Shown: positions 17,987 through 28,700, counted from the first letter of the stretch. The stretch: 64,000 nt of DNA from Pedobacter westerhofensis (GCF_900182595.1 NZ_FXTN01000002.1:496001-560000), one strand, 5' to 3'. The notes: generated by a model from the letters alone, not told the origin. Numbers and translations are program-made.

Positions 17987-18728
17987 AAGCTTTGAGAGTT
18001 TGGACAGGATGGAGGAATATTTTATAATAATAGATCAGGCCAGCCAGACTGGCGAGCTGGATAACTGAAAGGCCGAAATCGAAAAAGTATGCTGGTTTGA
18101 TAAATTCAATTAAAAAGCGGAAGCTGAGATATGCGGCCATAAAGAGTTTAAACTTTGCACCATCTTTAAACTCCATGCCTGCAGCTGCCAGATATAATCC
18201 CAGGCCAAACAGCAGCCAGAAAAGTATTTCATACAGATTTGTAGGGTGCCGGCGTACGCCATCTCCAAAGTCAATGGCCCAGGGCAGAGCGCTTGCGGTG
18301 CCATAGGTTCCATCTTCCAGTCCCGCCAGGAAACATCCCGTACGGCCGATGATCATAGCGATAATTAAAGGAAAAACCATCAGGTCGCCCGAAGATGCGG
18401 TTACGCCCAGTCGCTTTTTGGTCAGTTCAACACCAATCAATCCACCGAGCAGCCCGCCAACGATTGTTGTGTTTCCCATAAAATACCTGAAGTTTAATGA
18501 GGTCAGGAGTACAGGGTTTTCGAGTACGCCGATCAGGTGCGAGCCAAGGAAACCACCAAGTGCAGCACCAACAAAGATAATCAGGCGGTGATGACTGCTG
18601 ATTTGATCGGCAACATGTCTTCTCAGGTAAGTATAAAAACGGTAGCCTACCGCATACGCCAGGGTTTCGCACACAAAGTGAACTGGTATAGAATGGGATC
18701 CCAAAGGAATGTTAACCGGAAAATGCAT
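17979..18728 (-). CDS. Divergent Lgt-like (prolipoprotein diacylglyceryl transferase family) membrane protein
   Basis: A 249-aa polytopic protein with family signatures GRTGCFLAGLEDGTYG (residues 128-143), RRHPTNLYEI (159-168) and FRFLIEFIKP near 206. In true Lgt a His-Gly-Gly-Leu motif lies in the third helix; here the matching segment reads TTIVGGLLGG, so that histidine is absent. This suggests it is not the housekeeping Lgt but a relative with another acceptor or glycerolipid substrate. First gene of a tightly coupled operon with the radical SAM enzyme (8-bp overlap) and the small membrane protein. Confidence 0.75.
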   Translation of the reverse strand: MHFPVNIPLGSHSIPVHFVCETLAYAVGYRFYTYLRRHVADQISSHHRLIIFVGAALGGFLGSHLIGVLENPVLLTSLNFRYFMGNTTIVGGLLGGLIGVELTKKRLGVTASSGDLMVFPLIIAMIIGRTGCFLAGLEDGTYGTASALPWAIDFGDGVRRHPTNLYEILFWLLFGLGLYLAAAGMEFKDGAKFKLFMAAYLSFRFLIEFIKPAYFFDFGLSVIQLASLAGLIYYYKIFLHPVQTLKAYA

Positions 18729-18884
18729 ATCGCTGATTCATGTTTCAATTCCTTTATTTTGCAGCAGTAGATGTCGACTGAAAATTAAAAATTACAATCT
18801 AAAAATAATTTTTCAATCAACAATTAGGTTCGCGAAAAATAAGAAATTTTTATTGCTGCTGTATCATCAGCTTATTGTGAAAGA

Positions 18885-19511
18885 TCAATTTCCATGTTCC
18901 TCCATCAGATACATCAGGTAGTCTAAAGATTCACGGTCCTGATCACTTTTAACTGTTGTGGTCCAATCCCCAAAAATGTCTTTTGTTTTTTTAACGGATA
19001 CCAGTTCGCGCCCATTCTGATCGGTCGCAGTTGTTGAAAAATCACCAAAGATATCTTTTGAGGTCTTAAGCGTTATAGAACGCCCGTTCCCTTGAGTGAT
19101 TTCTACAATCTTGTCTCCAAAAATGTTTTTTGAACTTTTAACGGAAGATAGTGGACGTCCGTTCTGGTCTGTAACCGTTTTAATTTTATCGCCGAATAAA
19201 TTTGTTGAGGTCTTAATCGTTTTTGATGTTCCCTTACCCTCATCAATGTCCACGATACGGTTTCCCAGGATATCTGTTGATTTCTTTATCGTACGTATAG
19301 TTTCACCATTTTGACCGGTGACACTTGTGATTTTATTTCCCAGTATATCAGTTGAACGCTTAACAACTTTAATTGTATTGTGATTCTGATCGTAGTACGT
19401 TATACTCGTATCACCGAAAATATCCACTTTTACCGAACTCGTATAGGTCTGTGCATAAGCTGTCACACTGCTAAGGATCAAAACTGCGAATAAAAGGCCC
19501 GGTGATTTCAT
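18885..19511 (-). CDS. Secreted DIFGD-repeat protein
   Basis: A 208-aa protein with a signal peptide (MKSPGLLFAVLILSSVTAYA, then Q). The rest is seven repeats of 24-25 residues, each with a core D(I/L)(F/L)G(D/N), a short strand, a Q/D-N-G turn and a strand rich in T, S and K: for example TDILGNKI, TNLFGDKI, KNIFGDKI, KDIFGDFS, KDIFGDWT. The strict period and turn suggest a small beta-solenoid or stacked-hairpin fold in the periplasm or outside the cell. It ends with an acidic tail (YLMYLMEEHGN). I know no named family for it. Confidence 0.75.
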   Translation of the reverse strand: MKSPGLLFAVLILSSVTAYAQTYTSSVKVDIFGDTSITYYDQNHNTIKVVKRSTDILGNKITSVTGQNGETIRTIKKSTDILGNRIVDIDEGKGTSKTIKTSTNLFGDKIKTVTDQNGRPLSSVKSSKNIFGDKIVEITQGNGRSITLKTSKDIFGDFSTTATDQNGRELVSVKKTKDIFGDWTTTVKSDQDRESLDYLMYLMEEHGN

Positions 19512-19654
19512 AATTACAGGTTGATTTGGTTTTGGAATTATGACCTAAAGTAAATAAAATAGTTTAATAGGGTAAATCGATAATTCTTAACGAATATTAT
19601 TTGTTGGGTGATCCGGATTAAAACTGCCCGTGTAAATTCGGATTATACAGAAAA

Positions 19655-19693
19655 AACGGTTTGAACTACCCGGCCCGGGCAGTTCAAACCGTT
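19655..19693 (-). terminator. Terminator of the first SDR gene
   Basis: A 13-bp perfect stem (19655-19667 with 19681-19693) encloses a GC-rich mini-stem (cccg/cggg). On the minus strand it is followed by a T-run. It starts 18 bp past the SDR stop. Confidence 0.8.
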
Positions 19694-19711
19694 ATCAGTA
19701 TGAAATTGTGA

Positions 19712-20575
19712 TTAGGCCAAAAGTTCTTCCATGCCAAATGCTGTCAATACTTTTGCATATTCAACTTGTACAGCATCATTGGCTCTTTGGACAATGTCTC
19801 CTGTGGATTGGTTGACTACTGTCCTCAGCGGCCTTTGACCTTTTGGCAGATTGATCAGTTCAACAACTGCATCTGCAATTTCCTGTGGATCCGCTTTTGT
19901 GGTTTCAATCATTTGACCAACGGCTGCAAACATTTTATTTGGAATATCTGCGATTGGGGTATACGCTTCCAAAACTGAGGCATCAGAACCGGCCTGGGTC
20001 TTTTGGGACATTTCGGTGGGAAATGCTCCTGGTTGAATAATAGCAACATCGACACCAAATGGCCTCACTTCATAATGTAAACCTTCGCTCAGCCCTTCCA
20101 AAGCAAACTTTGAAGCGCCGTAGACCGCTGAAAATGGTGCAGCAAATCTGCCCCAGCCGCTCGAGATATTAATGATCAAACCTTCTGATTGTTTACGCAT
20201 AAATGGTAAAACCAATTTCATTAGTCTCCATGGCGCGATAAAATTGACGTCCAGCATCCATTGCAAATCTTCAGTAGTGGAACTTTCAGCAACACCAAAT
20301 ATTGAACCGGCTGCATTATTTACCAGGACATCAATTCTTCCTTCTGCTGCAATAATGGTATCGATTGCCTGTTTAACACTGCTTTCGTCAGTTAATGACA
20401 CATCCAGAACAGTGACATTTTCTACCTGCGCAAGCGCTTTTGCTTTGTCAGCGTTTTTTCCCTGTGTATCTCTCATGGTCGCATATACTTTATGGCCAAA
20501 TGACGCAATCGATTTGGCTGTAAGCCATCCAAACCCACTGCTTGTTCCTGTGATTACTACAATTTTTTTGCTCAT
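19712..20575 (-). CDS. Short-chain dehydrogenase/reductase (SDR), copy 1
   Basis: A 287-aa classical SDR. NAD(P)-binding TGTSSGFG is at residues 9-16, NNAAGS near 88, the catalytic Ser in INISSGWGR and Tyr-x-x-x-Lys in YGASK near 155-160. Substrate unknown. It follows a Crp/Fnr-type regulator gene on the same strand by 78 bp, and that gap contains a 16-bp palindrome also found before the regulator gene. A paralogous SDR at 45162-46019 also adjoins a Crp/Fnr gene, so the pair is a recurring module. Confidence 0.9.
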   Translation of the reverse strand: MSKKIVVITGTSSGFGWLTAKSIASFGHKVYATMRDTQGKNADKAKALAQVENVTVLDVSLTDESSVKQAIDTIIAAEGRIDVLVNNAAGSIFGVAESSTTEDLQWMLDVNFIAPWRLMKLVLPFMRKQSEGLIINISSGWGRFAAPFSAVYGASKFALEGLSEGLHYEVRPFGVDVAIIQPGAFPTEMSQKTQAGSDASVLEAYTPIADIPNKMFAAVGQMIETTKADPQEIADAVVELINLPKGQRPLRTVVNQSTGDIVQRANDAVQVEYAKVLTAFGMEELLA

Positions 20576-20629
20576 CTTCTTGTTGATTAAAATTATAATG
20601 CAAATTTTGATAACTGAAGCAGCAAACCA

Positions 20630-20645
20630 TTTATCATTTGGTAAA
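20630..20645. promoter_or_regulatory. Palindromic operator before SDR copy 1
   Basis: TTTATCATTTGGTAAA, a dyad of the form TTTAYCA-TT-TGRTAAA. The reverse complement has the same form as the site at 21257-21272 before the Crp/Fnr gene. Its centre is 36.5 nt from the G of a -7-like box (AAAATTTG on the minus strand, ending at 20601), a spacing that would suit an activator next to RNA polymerase. Confidence 0.6.
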
Positions 20646-20653
20646 AACTAATA

Positions 20654-21223
20654 TCAACGGATATTTTTTCTTATCCTGCTGAATGATTGTTGTGTAATCC
20701 CCAGGTAAGAAGCGATATGGGAAAGCGGAATACGATTGACAAGTCCCGGGAATTGTTCAATAAAGGATAAATACCGGGTGGTTGCATCTTCTGAAACCAG
20801 GGGGCTCCTTCTTTCAATCGTTTTTAACAAACAGTTTTTCAGGATCAGACCTGTTATATTGTCCCATCCAAGGATTGTATTACCGATCTCGTCCCAGTCT
20901 TTCTTGGAGAAAACAAGCATTTTACAATCGGTAACAGCTTGTATATATTCAGAAGCCACTACTTGTGCTTCAAATCTTTGCTGGTCGGATACAAAATTAT
21001 TCTCGTCTACGAAGTACTGCGTGATATCTTCGCCTTTATTATTGTAATAGCAGAAACGAACGACACCTTCAATAATAAACCCAACGTACCTGGGAATCTT
21101 TCCGGCTTCAGAAAAATATTCGTCCTTATGAAGCTCCAGCGTTTTTGCCTTGCTCGTGATAAAGTCTGTCTGCTGTTTGTTGAGATTCCCAAACTGCAAT
21201 ATGTAATCAATGAACTCTTTCAT
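20654..21223 (-). CDS. Crp/Fnr family transcriptional regulator 1
   Basis: A 189-aa protein with an N-terminal cyclic-nucleotide-binding-type beta roll (KDEYFSEAGKIPRYVGFIIE, VVRFCYYNNKGED) and a C-terminal helix-turn-helix (LSHIASYLGITQQSFSRIRK). The cAMP-binding phosphate cassette is not conserved and there are no FNR-type cysteines, as is common in the Bacteroidota branch of this family; the ligand is unknown. Probable targets are itself and the SDR gene downstream, since both carry the TTTAYCATTTGRTAAA palindrome. Confidence 0.85.
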   Translation of the reverse strand: MKEFIDYILQFGNLNKQQTDFITSKAKTLELHKDEYFSEAGKIPRYVGFIIEGVVRFCYYNNKGEDITQYFVDENNFVSDQQRFEAQVVASEYIQAVTDCKMLVFSKKDWDEIGNTILGWDNITGLILKNCLLKTIERRSPLVSEDATTRYLSFIEQFPGLVNRIPLSHIASYLGITQQSFSRIRKNIR

Positions 21224-21256
21224 GTAGTAAATTTCGCCATTATTTAGGGCAGTTCA

Positions 21257-21272
21257 TTTACCATTTGATAAA
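21257..21272. promoter_or_regulatory. Palindromic operator before Crp/Fnr gene 1
   Basis: TTTACCATTTGATAAA, 34 bp before the Crp/Fnr start and 111 bp before the divergent hybrid sensor start. It matches the site at 20630-20645 as the same dyad read from the other strand, which suggests autoregulation. Confidence 0.6.
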
Positions 21273-21382
21273 AAGTTATCAATCCTGCCTGCACCATCAC
21301 AATAATTTCCCAATGCTGAAGCGTTTTATTTAATAAATATTGCTATATATTGCAGAAGCGATTTATAACCAGATATAGTGCA

Positions 21383-24300
21383 ATGAAGGGGCTGAGCATT
21401 TTTTTAATGTTAATTGGTTTTACAGTGTACGGGCAGGTTCCGTCTGGCCGGACAATGCATTATACCCAAAAAGACGGCCTTTCCTTCAATATTATTAATA
21501 GCATTATACAGGATAACCAGGGTTTTATCTGGTTTGCCACGGGCAATGGGCTAAACCGTTTTGACGGTATAAATTTCCGTACGTTCAAATCAGATCCACA
21601 GGATTCTTCAGGTTTACCCGGTAATTACATTCAGAAAATTTTCAAGGACCATCAGGGCACCTTCTGGTTATCGTCCCGCAAGGGCCTGTATAGTTTTGAC
21701 CTGAAAACCGAAAAGTTTAGTAAACACGCTGTGGCAAAGGCAGCGCAGCGGGCAGATGTGACATGGATCTCAGAAAATACAAAAGGGCGACTTTGGATAG
21801 CCACCAGTGCGAATGGCTTCAGTGCTCTTGATCAAAGGACAGGGGATTTTGTGAATTATACCATGAAAAACCTGAAAGGGCTGCCCAGCAATGATATCCT
21901 CTGCGTAGAGGAAGATTCCGGCGGAAACCTTTGGGTGGGTACCCAGGATGCCGGGCTTTGTGTGTTCAGGATCCGTAACGGAAGGCTGGCTGAAAGAGTT
22001 TTCAAAGAAAATAAGGGGCCTGGTAACAGCCGCGTCAACAGAATTTATCGGGACCACCGCAATAATTTATGGATAGCCAGCGCTAACGGCCTGTGGTTTT
22101 ACAGACAGCAAACACAGAGTTTCCATGAGTTTGATGCGATGCGCTATCATCTGCGCAGTAATGTGTTCCTCTCGCTGATTGAAGACAGTCGCCACCAGCT
22201 CTATATAGGTTTGCAGGATGGGGGACTTTACCATATTGATATGGACAAATTTGCAGGGGCTGATCCGGCCGGTTTTGTGTTTGACCAGGTAGAGAATGAA
22301 AAAGGTTATAACATCACCCCAAGGTCTGTACAGGAACTGTTCCTGGACCGGGATGAGAACCTCTGGCTCGGTACTTATGGTGACGGACTTTTTATGGTGA
22401 GCAGAAAAGCTGCGAAGTTCCAGCTGTTCCGGAAAAAGATGACCGATAACAGTGGCGAGAGCGATGTGCGTTATTATGGCATGTGTATGGATGCAGAGGG
22501 AAACCTCTGGCTGGGAACAGATGGCGATGGCATTTACAAGACACGCCGCGATGGTACAGTGATCAAACATTACCGCGCCACCGGGACACCGGGCAGCCTC
22601 ACAGACAACGCGATTCTCTCAGCTTATAAAGATAGTAAGGATAACCTGTGGTTTGGTACGTATGCCCGGGGCTTACTCTTATATAATCCGGAAACGGATG
22701 GATTTATCAGTTTTAAACACGACCCCGCAAACCCATTATCCATCCCTGGGAATGATGTGCGGGTGATCCGCGAAGACCGAAACCACAACATCTGGATCGG
22801 AACCAATGGTGGGGGATTAGGCAGGTTGAATCCCGCTCATACGGCATTTGAGAGCTACAATACCTATAACAGCGGAATTACCTCTAACGATGTTCGGGCA
22901 ATCGAAACAGATGAAAAAGGTAATCTCTGGCTTGGGACCTACGGGGGCGGAATGGATTATCTAATCACTGCAAAGAATGTGATACATCCATTCATGCAAC
23001 ACGAAAATGACAGGATCAACCTGGCCGGAAAAATCATTTATGCACTGCACATGGATCAGCAAAAACGCCTTTGGATAGGCTCGGAAGGCGAAGGCTTGCT
23101 GGTCTGCTATACCAATAAGAATACGGTACGCCGGTTGAGTGAAAAGGATGGTATGGCAGACAATACCGTATACGCCATCCTGGAGGAAAGTGCGGGGAAC
23201 ATCTGGGTGACAACCAATGACGGCATTTCCAAGGTGGACCTGGCTAAACATAAAATCTATAATTTTAACAGTACCGACGGACTGCAGGGAAAACAATTCA
23301 ATTCGGGATCAGCCATTGTTGCCGAAAATGGCAACCTGATGTGCTTTGGGGGTACAGAGGGATGGAACATGTTTCACCCCAGGGAGATCAGGCCCAGTAC
23401 ATACAAACCGCAGATCAGGATTACGGGACTTCAGCTATATGGCCGCGAGGAAAACGATAAAGGCGACCTCAAACATATCAGCCAGGACCGCGGGATCATT
23501 TTGCAGGCTAGCCAGTCGGTATTCTCAATTCAATATGCGGCACTCAACTTTGTTTATCCCCGGGATGCGCAGTTTGCCTATAAAATGGAGGGTTTGGATA
23601 AGGACTGGAATTATGTGAAATCACAGCGCTCCGCCACTTATCGCTACCTGCAGCCCGGCAGATATACGTTCAAAGTAAAAGCAACCAATGAGGATGATGT
23701 ATGGCAGGATCATTATGCCTCAGTCGACATCCTCATATTGCCACCCTGGTACAAGAGTTGGTGGGCATGTACAGTGTACATTGCTGTGGCAGCGCTGCTG
23801 ATCTACCTGCTGATCCATTATAAAGCCAAGCAGACCCAGCTGCGGTACCGGATCAAGATCGCGAGTCTTGAGGCAGAGCAGGAACGCGAATTGCACGAGA
23901 ACAAAATCTCATTCTTTACCAATATCTCGCATGAATTCCGCAGTCCGCTTACACTGATTGTAAACCCTGTAAAGGAGATGATCAAGGAACATGGAACACC
24001 GGATAACCTCGAAAACCTGACGATCGTATACCGCAACGCAAAAAGAATGCTGAGCCTGGTTGATCAGCTGCTGCTTTTTGGAAAGGCCGATACATCTGCC
24101 GACAGGCTCACTATTGCAAGGATTAACCTGATCAGCTTATGTGAGGAAGTGTTCCTGTGTTTTACCTACCTCGCAGCAAAAAAAGGTATCACTTATCTTT
24201 TCACAGAGAATTATCCGGAAGCAGAAATCTATGGCGACCGTGAAAAAATAGAGATTGCCTTATTTAACCTGATTTCCAATGCGCTGCGGCATACGCCTGA

Positions 24301-25549
24301 AGGAGGAAAGGTCACACTCGATATTGCTGAAGACCAAGAGGGCGTTTGCATACGAGTGATCGATACCGGATCAGGAATACCTGCGGAGATCGGGCATAAG
24401 GTTTTCGAGCGCTTTTACAAAGTACCGGATCAGAATAGCTCGAGGGGTGGATTTGGTATAGGACTGTTCCTGGTAAAAAACTTTGTGGAGAGCCATTCCG
24501 GGCAGGTGGATTTTAAGAGCCTGCCCGGGCAGGGAACTACATTTTCAGTCAGCCTGCTGAAGGGTAAAGAACATTTTGCAGCTTACCCGATCCATGATGA
24601 TCAGCCGGAAAGTTCCCTGATGCTGGATGAGCTAAATGGTTTTGATGAAAACATGGAGGCAGACAAGGAACTGAATTCTGCAGTAGCTGTGGAAAAGGAT
24701 CGCCGGACCATAGCAGAGGGACTTTCCTCCGACATGCTCACTATGCTGATCATTGACGACAATGAAGAACTGAGGCATTACATTGAAAAAATCTTCAGGG
24801 ACCGGTTTAAGCTGTTGAGCGCAGCAAACGGAGAGGAAGGGTTACGGCTGATTAACCGTCACCTCCCGGATGTAATCATCTGTGACGTACTGATGCAGAA
24901 CCTCAATGGGATAGAACTTTGCCGCCTGGTAAAAGCGGATCCGGCGCTGAATCATATCCCCCTGATCTTGCTTACCGCAAGCACTTCCTCAGAGATCAGG
25001 CTGCGCGGGATAGAGTGCGGTGCCGACGATTATATCAGTAAGCCTTTTGAAAAAGAACTTTTGATGGCCAGGGTGGAGGGACTGCTGAAAAGCAGGAACA
25101 ACCTGCAGACGTACTTCTACAATAAGATCACTTTAAAATCTGCCAATATGAAGATCTCTGCGGAGTATAAGGATTTCCTTGACCGCTGTATAGAGATTGT
25201 GGAGAAGCATATTACAGACCCTGATTTCGGGATCAGCACCCTGGCCGACGAAATAGGCATGAGCCGTTCCAACCTCTATACGAAAATCAAGTCCATCTCG
25301 GGCCAGTCGGCCAACAGCTTTATCCGCTTTATCCGCCTGCGCAAAGCAGCCGAGATTTTTATTAATACAGACCTCACCATTCAGGAAACTATTCTGAAAA
25401 TAGGTATCCGTGATAACCGCTATTTCAGGGAGCAGTTTTTCAAACTGTTTAACCTTAACCCTTCAGATTACATCAAAAAATACAGAAAGACATTTAGCAG
25501 CAGGTATACGGTTAATAAATCATTGTTAACTGTAAAACAGCCTAAATAG
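21383..25549 (+). CDS. Hybrid two-component regulator (HTCS) of polysaccharide-utilization locus 1
   Basis: About 1388 aa from ATG 21383 (MKGLSIFLMLIGFTVYGQ is a signal peptide; an upstream TTG is less likely). Order: many Reg_prop propeller repeats (NLWVGT, NLWLGTDGDG and similar) to about residue 680, a Y_Y_Y domain, TM helix near 793-815, HisKA with H850 in ISHEFRSPL, ATPase (NALRHTPEGG, GGFGIGLFLVKNF), receiver with phospho-Asp about 1168 (IICDVLMQN), and an AraC-type DNA-binding domain (about 1255-1375). It senses a periplasmic oligosaccharide and activates the susC/susD genes that follow. Confidence 0.95.
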   Translation: MKGLSIFLMLIGFTVYGQVPSGRTMHYTQKDGLSFNIINSIIQDNQGFIWFATGNGLNRFDGINFRTFKSDPQDSSGLPGNYIQKIFKDHQGTFWLSSRKGLYSFDLKTEKFSKHAVAKAAQRADVTWISENTKGRLWIATSANGFSALDQRTGDFVNYTMKNLKGLPSNDILCVEEDSGGNLWVGTQDAGLCVFRIRNGRLAERVFKENKGPGNSRVNRIYRDHRNNLWIASANGLWFYRQQTQSFHEFDAMRYHLRSNVFLSLIEDSRHQLYIGLQDGGLYHIDMDKFAGADPAGFVFDQVENEKGYNITPRSVQELFLDRDENLWLGTYGDGLFMVSRKAAKFQLFRKKMTDNSGESDVRYYGMCMDAEGNLWLGTDGDGIYKTRRDGTVIKHYRATGTPGSLTDNAILSAYKDSKDNLWFGTYARGLLLYNPETDGFISFKHDPANPLSIPGNDVRVIREDRNHNIWIGTNGGGLGRLNPAHTAFESYNTYNSGITSNDVRAIETDEKGNLWLGTYGGGMDYLITAKNVIHPFMQHENDRINLAGKIIYALHMDQQKRLWIGSEGEGLLVCYTNKNTVRRLSEKDGMADNTVYAILEESAGNIWVTTNDGISKVDLAKHKIYNFNSTDGLQGKQFNSGSAIVAENGNLMCFGGTEGWNMFHPREIRPSTYKPQIRITGLQLYGREENDKGDLKHISQDRGIILQASQSVFSIQYAALNFVYPRDAQFAYKMEGLDKDWNYVKSQRSATYRYLQPGRYTFKVKATNEDDVWQDHYASVDILILPPWYKSWWACTVYIAVAALLIYLLIHYKAKQTQLRYRIKIASLEAEQERELHENKISFFTNISHEFRSPLTLIVNPVKEMIKEHGTPDNLENLTIVYRNAKRMLSLVDQLLLFGKADTSADRLTIARINLISLCEEVFLCFTYLAAKKGITYLFTENYPEAEIYGDREKIEIALFNLISNALRHTPEGGKVTLDIAEDQEGVCIRVIDTGSGIPAEIGHKVFERFYKVPDQNSSRGGFGIGLFLVKNFVESHSGQVDFKSLPGQGTTFSVSLLKGKEHFAAYPIHDDQPESSLMLDELNGFDENMEADKELNSAVAVEKDRRTIAEGLSSDMLTMLIIDDNEELRHYIEKIFRDRFKLLSAANGEEGLRLINRHLPDVIICDVLMQNLNGIELCRLVKADPALNHIPLILLTASTSSEIRLRGIECGADDYISKPFEKELLMARVEGLLKSRNNLQTYFYNKITLKSANMKISAEYKDFLDRCIEIVEKHITDPDFGISTLADEIGMSRSNLYTKIKSISGQSANSFIRFIRLRKAAEIFINTDLTIQETILKIGIRDNRYFREQFFKLFNLNPSDYIKKYRKTFSSRYTVNKSLLTVKQPK

Positions 25550-25786
25550 CCTATTTTTTGTTCAAATCTCCCTGCTTTTTTGGGAGTTTACCCCTCACGC
25601 CGAAGCTGGAATATATCGACTTTAGTACCATTCATCCCCGCTCCAAATGCTGGGGTGATCAGTATGTAACAAACCAAATATTATCGTATGAAACGAAATC
25701 TACAAAAAAATCTTTCCGGGTGCACGTGACCGCTGGCTAATATCCAGGGTTTAAATTCTTCATGTGTCCACCTAAAAATCATTATC

Positions 25787-28700
25787 ATGTATTATAAAGC
25801 TGCTCTCCAAAGGAGTATTCTATCCATGACAGGAATGTTCATTTTCCTGCTCATCTCTTCCAACGCTTTTGCTCAGCAGGTGCTGCGCGGAAAAGTAACA
25901 GACAGTAACAATCAGCCGGTGCCAGGTGTAAGTGTAAGGGTTAAAAACGCAACTACGGGAACCAGTACCGATGGTCAGGGCAACTTCCAGATCAGCCTTG
26001 CGGATAACAATGCCATCCTGCAGTTTTCTTCTGTGGGGTATACCTCTCAGGAAGTAGCGGTTAGGGGCCGTACAACTGTCAATATCGCCCTGGTAAGCAA
26101 TGATCAGGCGCTGAGCGAGATTGTTGTAGTAGGTTACGGTACCCAAAAGAAAGAAACGGTAACGGGATCCATTTCGCAGGTGAAAGGTGCCGACCTGGTA
26201 AAAAGCCCGCAGCCCAACCTTTCCAATTCACTGGCCGGAAGATTCTCCGGTGTGGTTATCAATAACCGCGGTGGCGAGCCGGGGGCAGACGGATCTGATA
26301 TCAGGATACGCGGACTGGCAACTACAGGCAGCAACACCGTGCTGGTGGTGGTAGACGGTGTTCCAGGGCAGATCGGCGGACTGGAGCGTTTAGATCCGAA
26401 CGATATTGAAAGCGTTTCTGTACTGAAAGACGCTTCTGCAGCGATTTATGGTAACCGTGCTGCAAACGGCGTAATCCTGGTGACCACCAAAAAAGGAAAA
26501 TCGGGGAAACCACAGATCAATTATTCATTTAACCAGGGCTTTAGCTCGCCTACACGTCTGCCGGAACTGGCAGATGCAGCTACCTACGCGCAGATCATGA
26601 ATGAGATCAACTACGATTCCAATCCGGCAGGAGGGCTTAACCAGTCGTACAGTGCGGACCAGATCCAGAAGTTCAGGGACGGTTCTGATCCTTTAAACTA
26701 TCCGAATACCGACTGGGCGAAGACAGTGCTGAAAAGTGTTGCGACACAACAGCAGCACAGTCTTTCGGTGAACGGGGGAACGGACGATGTAAAATATTAT
26801 ATGTCGGTCGGGACCATCAGCCAGTCGGGACTTTTTAAAAATGGTGCCACAAAATACAATCAGTATAATTTCCGGACCAACCTGGAGGCCAATATCAGTA
26901 AGCGCTTAAAAGTAGGCCTGTCGCTCTCGGGCAGGGAAGAGGACCGCAAATACCCGATCACGAGTGCTGCCGACCTGTTTCGTTCACTGTACCGCTCCAA
27001 ACCAATTATCGCACCCTTTTATCCCAATGGTTTAGCTACTACAGGAATCGAAAACGCCAATCCTGCCGTATTGGCCACAGACCTGGGGGGTAATACCAAT
27101 AATCCAAACCAGGTCCTGAATGCCATCCTGCGTGGCAGCTACCAGATTCCCGGCATTGAGGGAATGTCTGTCGATGGTTTCTTTTCTGCTGACAAATCAA
27201 ATGCCTTTAGCAAAAGTTTTAATAAGCCATATGTGCTCTACAATTACATAGCCTCAACGGGCGTCTACAATCCAAACATCGTTGGGGGCAGCAATTCAAA
27301 GGCTACACTGACAGAGTCTCAGCGTCGGGAATCACTCCTAACTTCCAACATTAAACTGAATTATGCACGACGTTTTGGTAAGCATGATATCAATGCTTTC
27401 GTAGGTTATGAGCAGAGTAAGAACAATCTTGAGTACTTTGATGCACAGCGTTTCAATTATCTCTCTACGCAACTGCCGGAATTATCACAGGGTGGAACAG
27501 CAGCCACAGACTTTCTGAACTCGGGTTACAGTACCAACTATACCCGCCGCAGTATCATCAGCAGGCTGGCCTATACTTATGATGAGAAGTACCTTTTTGA
27601 AGGTCAGCTGCGCCGTGATGGATCGTCTATCTTCGCTGCAGGCAACCAATGGGGAACTTTCCCTTCGGTCTCTGCCGGATGGAGGATCAGCAAGGAAGCA
27701 TGGTTTAACAACAGTGTACACTTTTTTGACGACCTGAAACTGCGGGCATCCTATGGATCATTGGGTAATGATAACGTGAATGGCTTCCAGTATTATGACA
27801 ACTATACCCTGGTAGGCAATGGCTTTGTGGCTCAATCGCCGGGTGGGGTACCCACTATCCAGCCGGGAGTAGCTTTGTCTAAACTTGCCAATCCGGGAAT
27901 TACCTGGGAGGTAGCCAAAAAACTCGACATCGGTATCAATGCTACTTTCCTCAAGAATTTCACCTTCGAGGGAATCTATTTTGAGCAAAAACGCTCCAGC
28001 ATCCTCGCCGCCAGAAATGCATCCCTGCCAGGCTCTTCCGGTATTGTTAACCCTTATAACGATGGCTCCGTAAATTACAACCCACTGGTACCTTCGGAGA
28101 ATATTGGTAAGGTAAACAGCAAGGGTTTTGAAGGTACCTTAGGTTACAACCATACCGGTACAGAATGGAGATGGGGAGTGTCCGGGAACCTTACTTACGC
28201 AAAAAGTAAGATCGTATTTATTGACGAAGCAGCCGGTACGCTTGGATACCAGCGCCAGACCGGGCAGCCGCTCGGGACTTACCTGTTGTATAACAGCATT
28301 GGCATGTTCCGTACACAGGCCGACCTGGATGCCTATCCGCATGTAACGGGTGCAAAGGTGGGTGACCTGAAGTATGAAGATTACAATGGAGACGGGGTAA
28401 TCAATGCTGATGACATGACCAGATCCAAATATGGCAATATCCCGCAGGTTACCTATGGGTTTAATTTCAATGTATCCTATCACAACTTTGACCTGTCGGT
28501 TTTATTCGCCGGACAGGCAAAAGTGAGCCAGTATGTATTACCTGAATCAGGAACGGTGGGTAATTTCTACAGTAGCTGGGCCGACAACAGGTTTAGCCCA
28601 ACAAACACCGAAGGCACATATCCCCGTGTAACTGAAAGGGCTTCCAATGCGATCAGCGGAGGACAGTACAGGAATACTTTCTGGCTTAACAATTCTGCAT

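Noticed and set aside
19629..19646. Similarity of gtgtaaattcggatta to the 24-bp repeat core
   Set aside because: A single partial match with an inserted base; probably chance.
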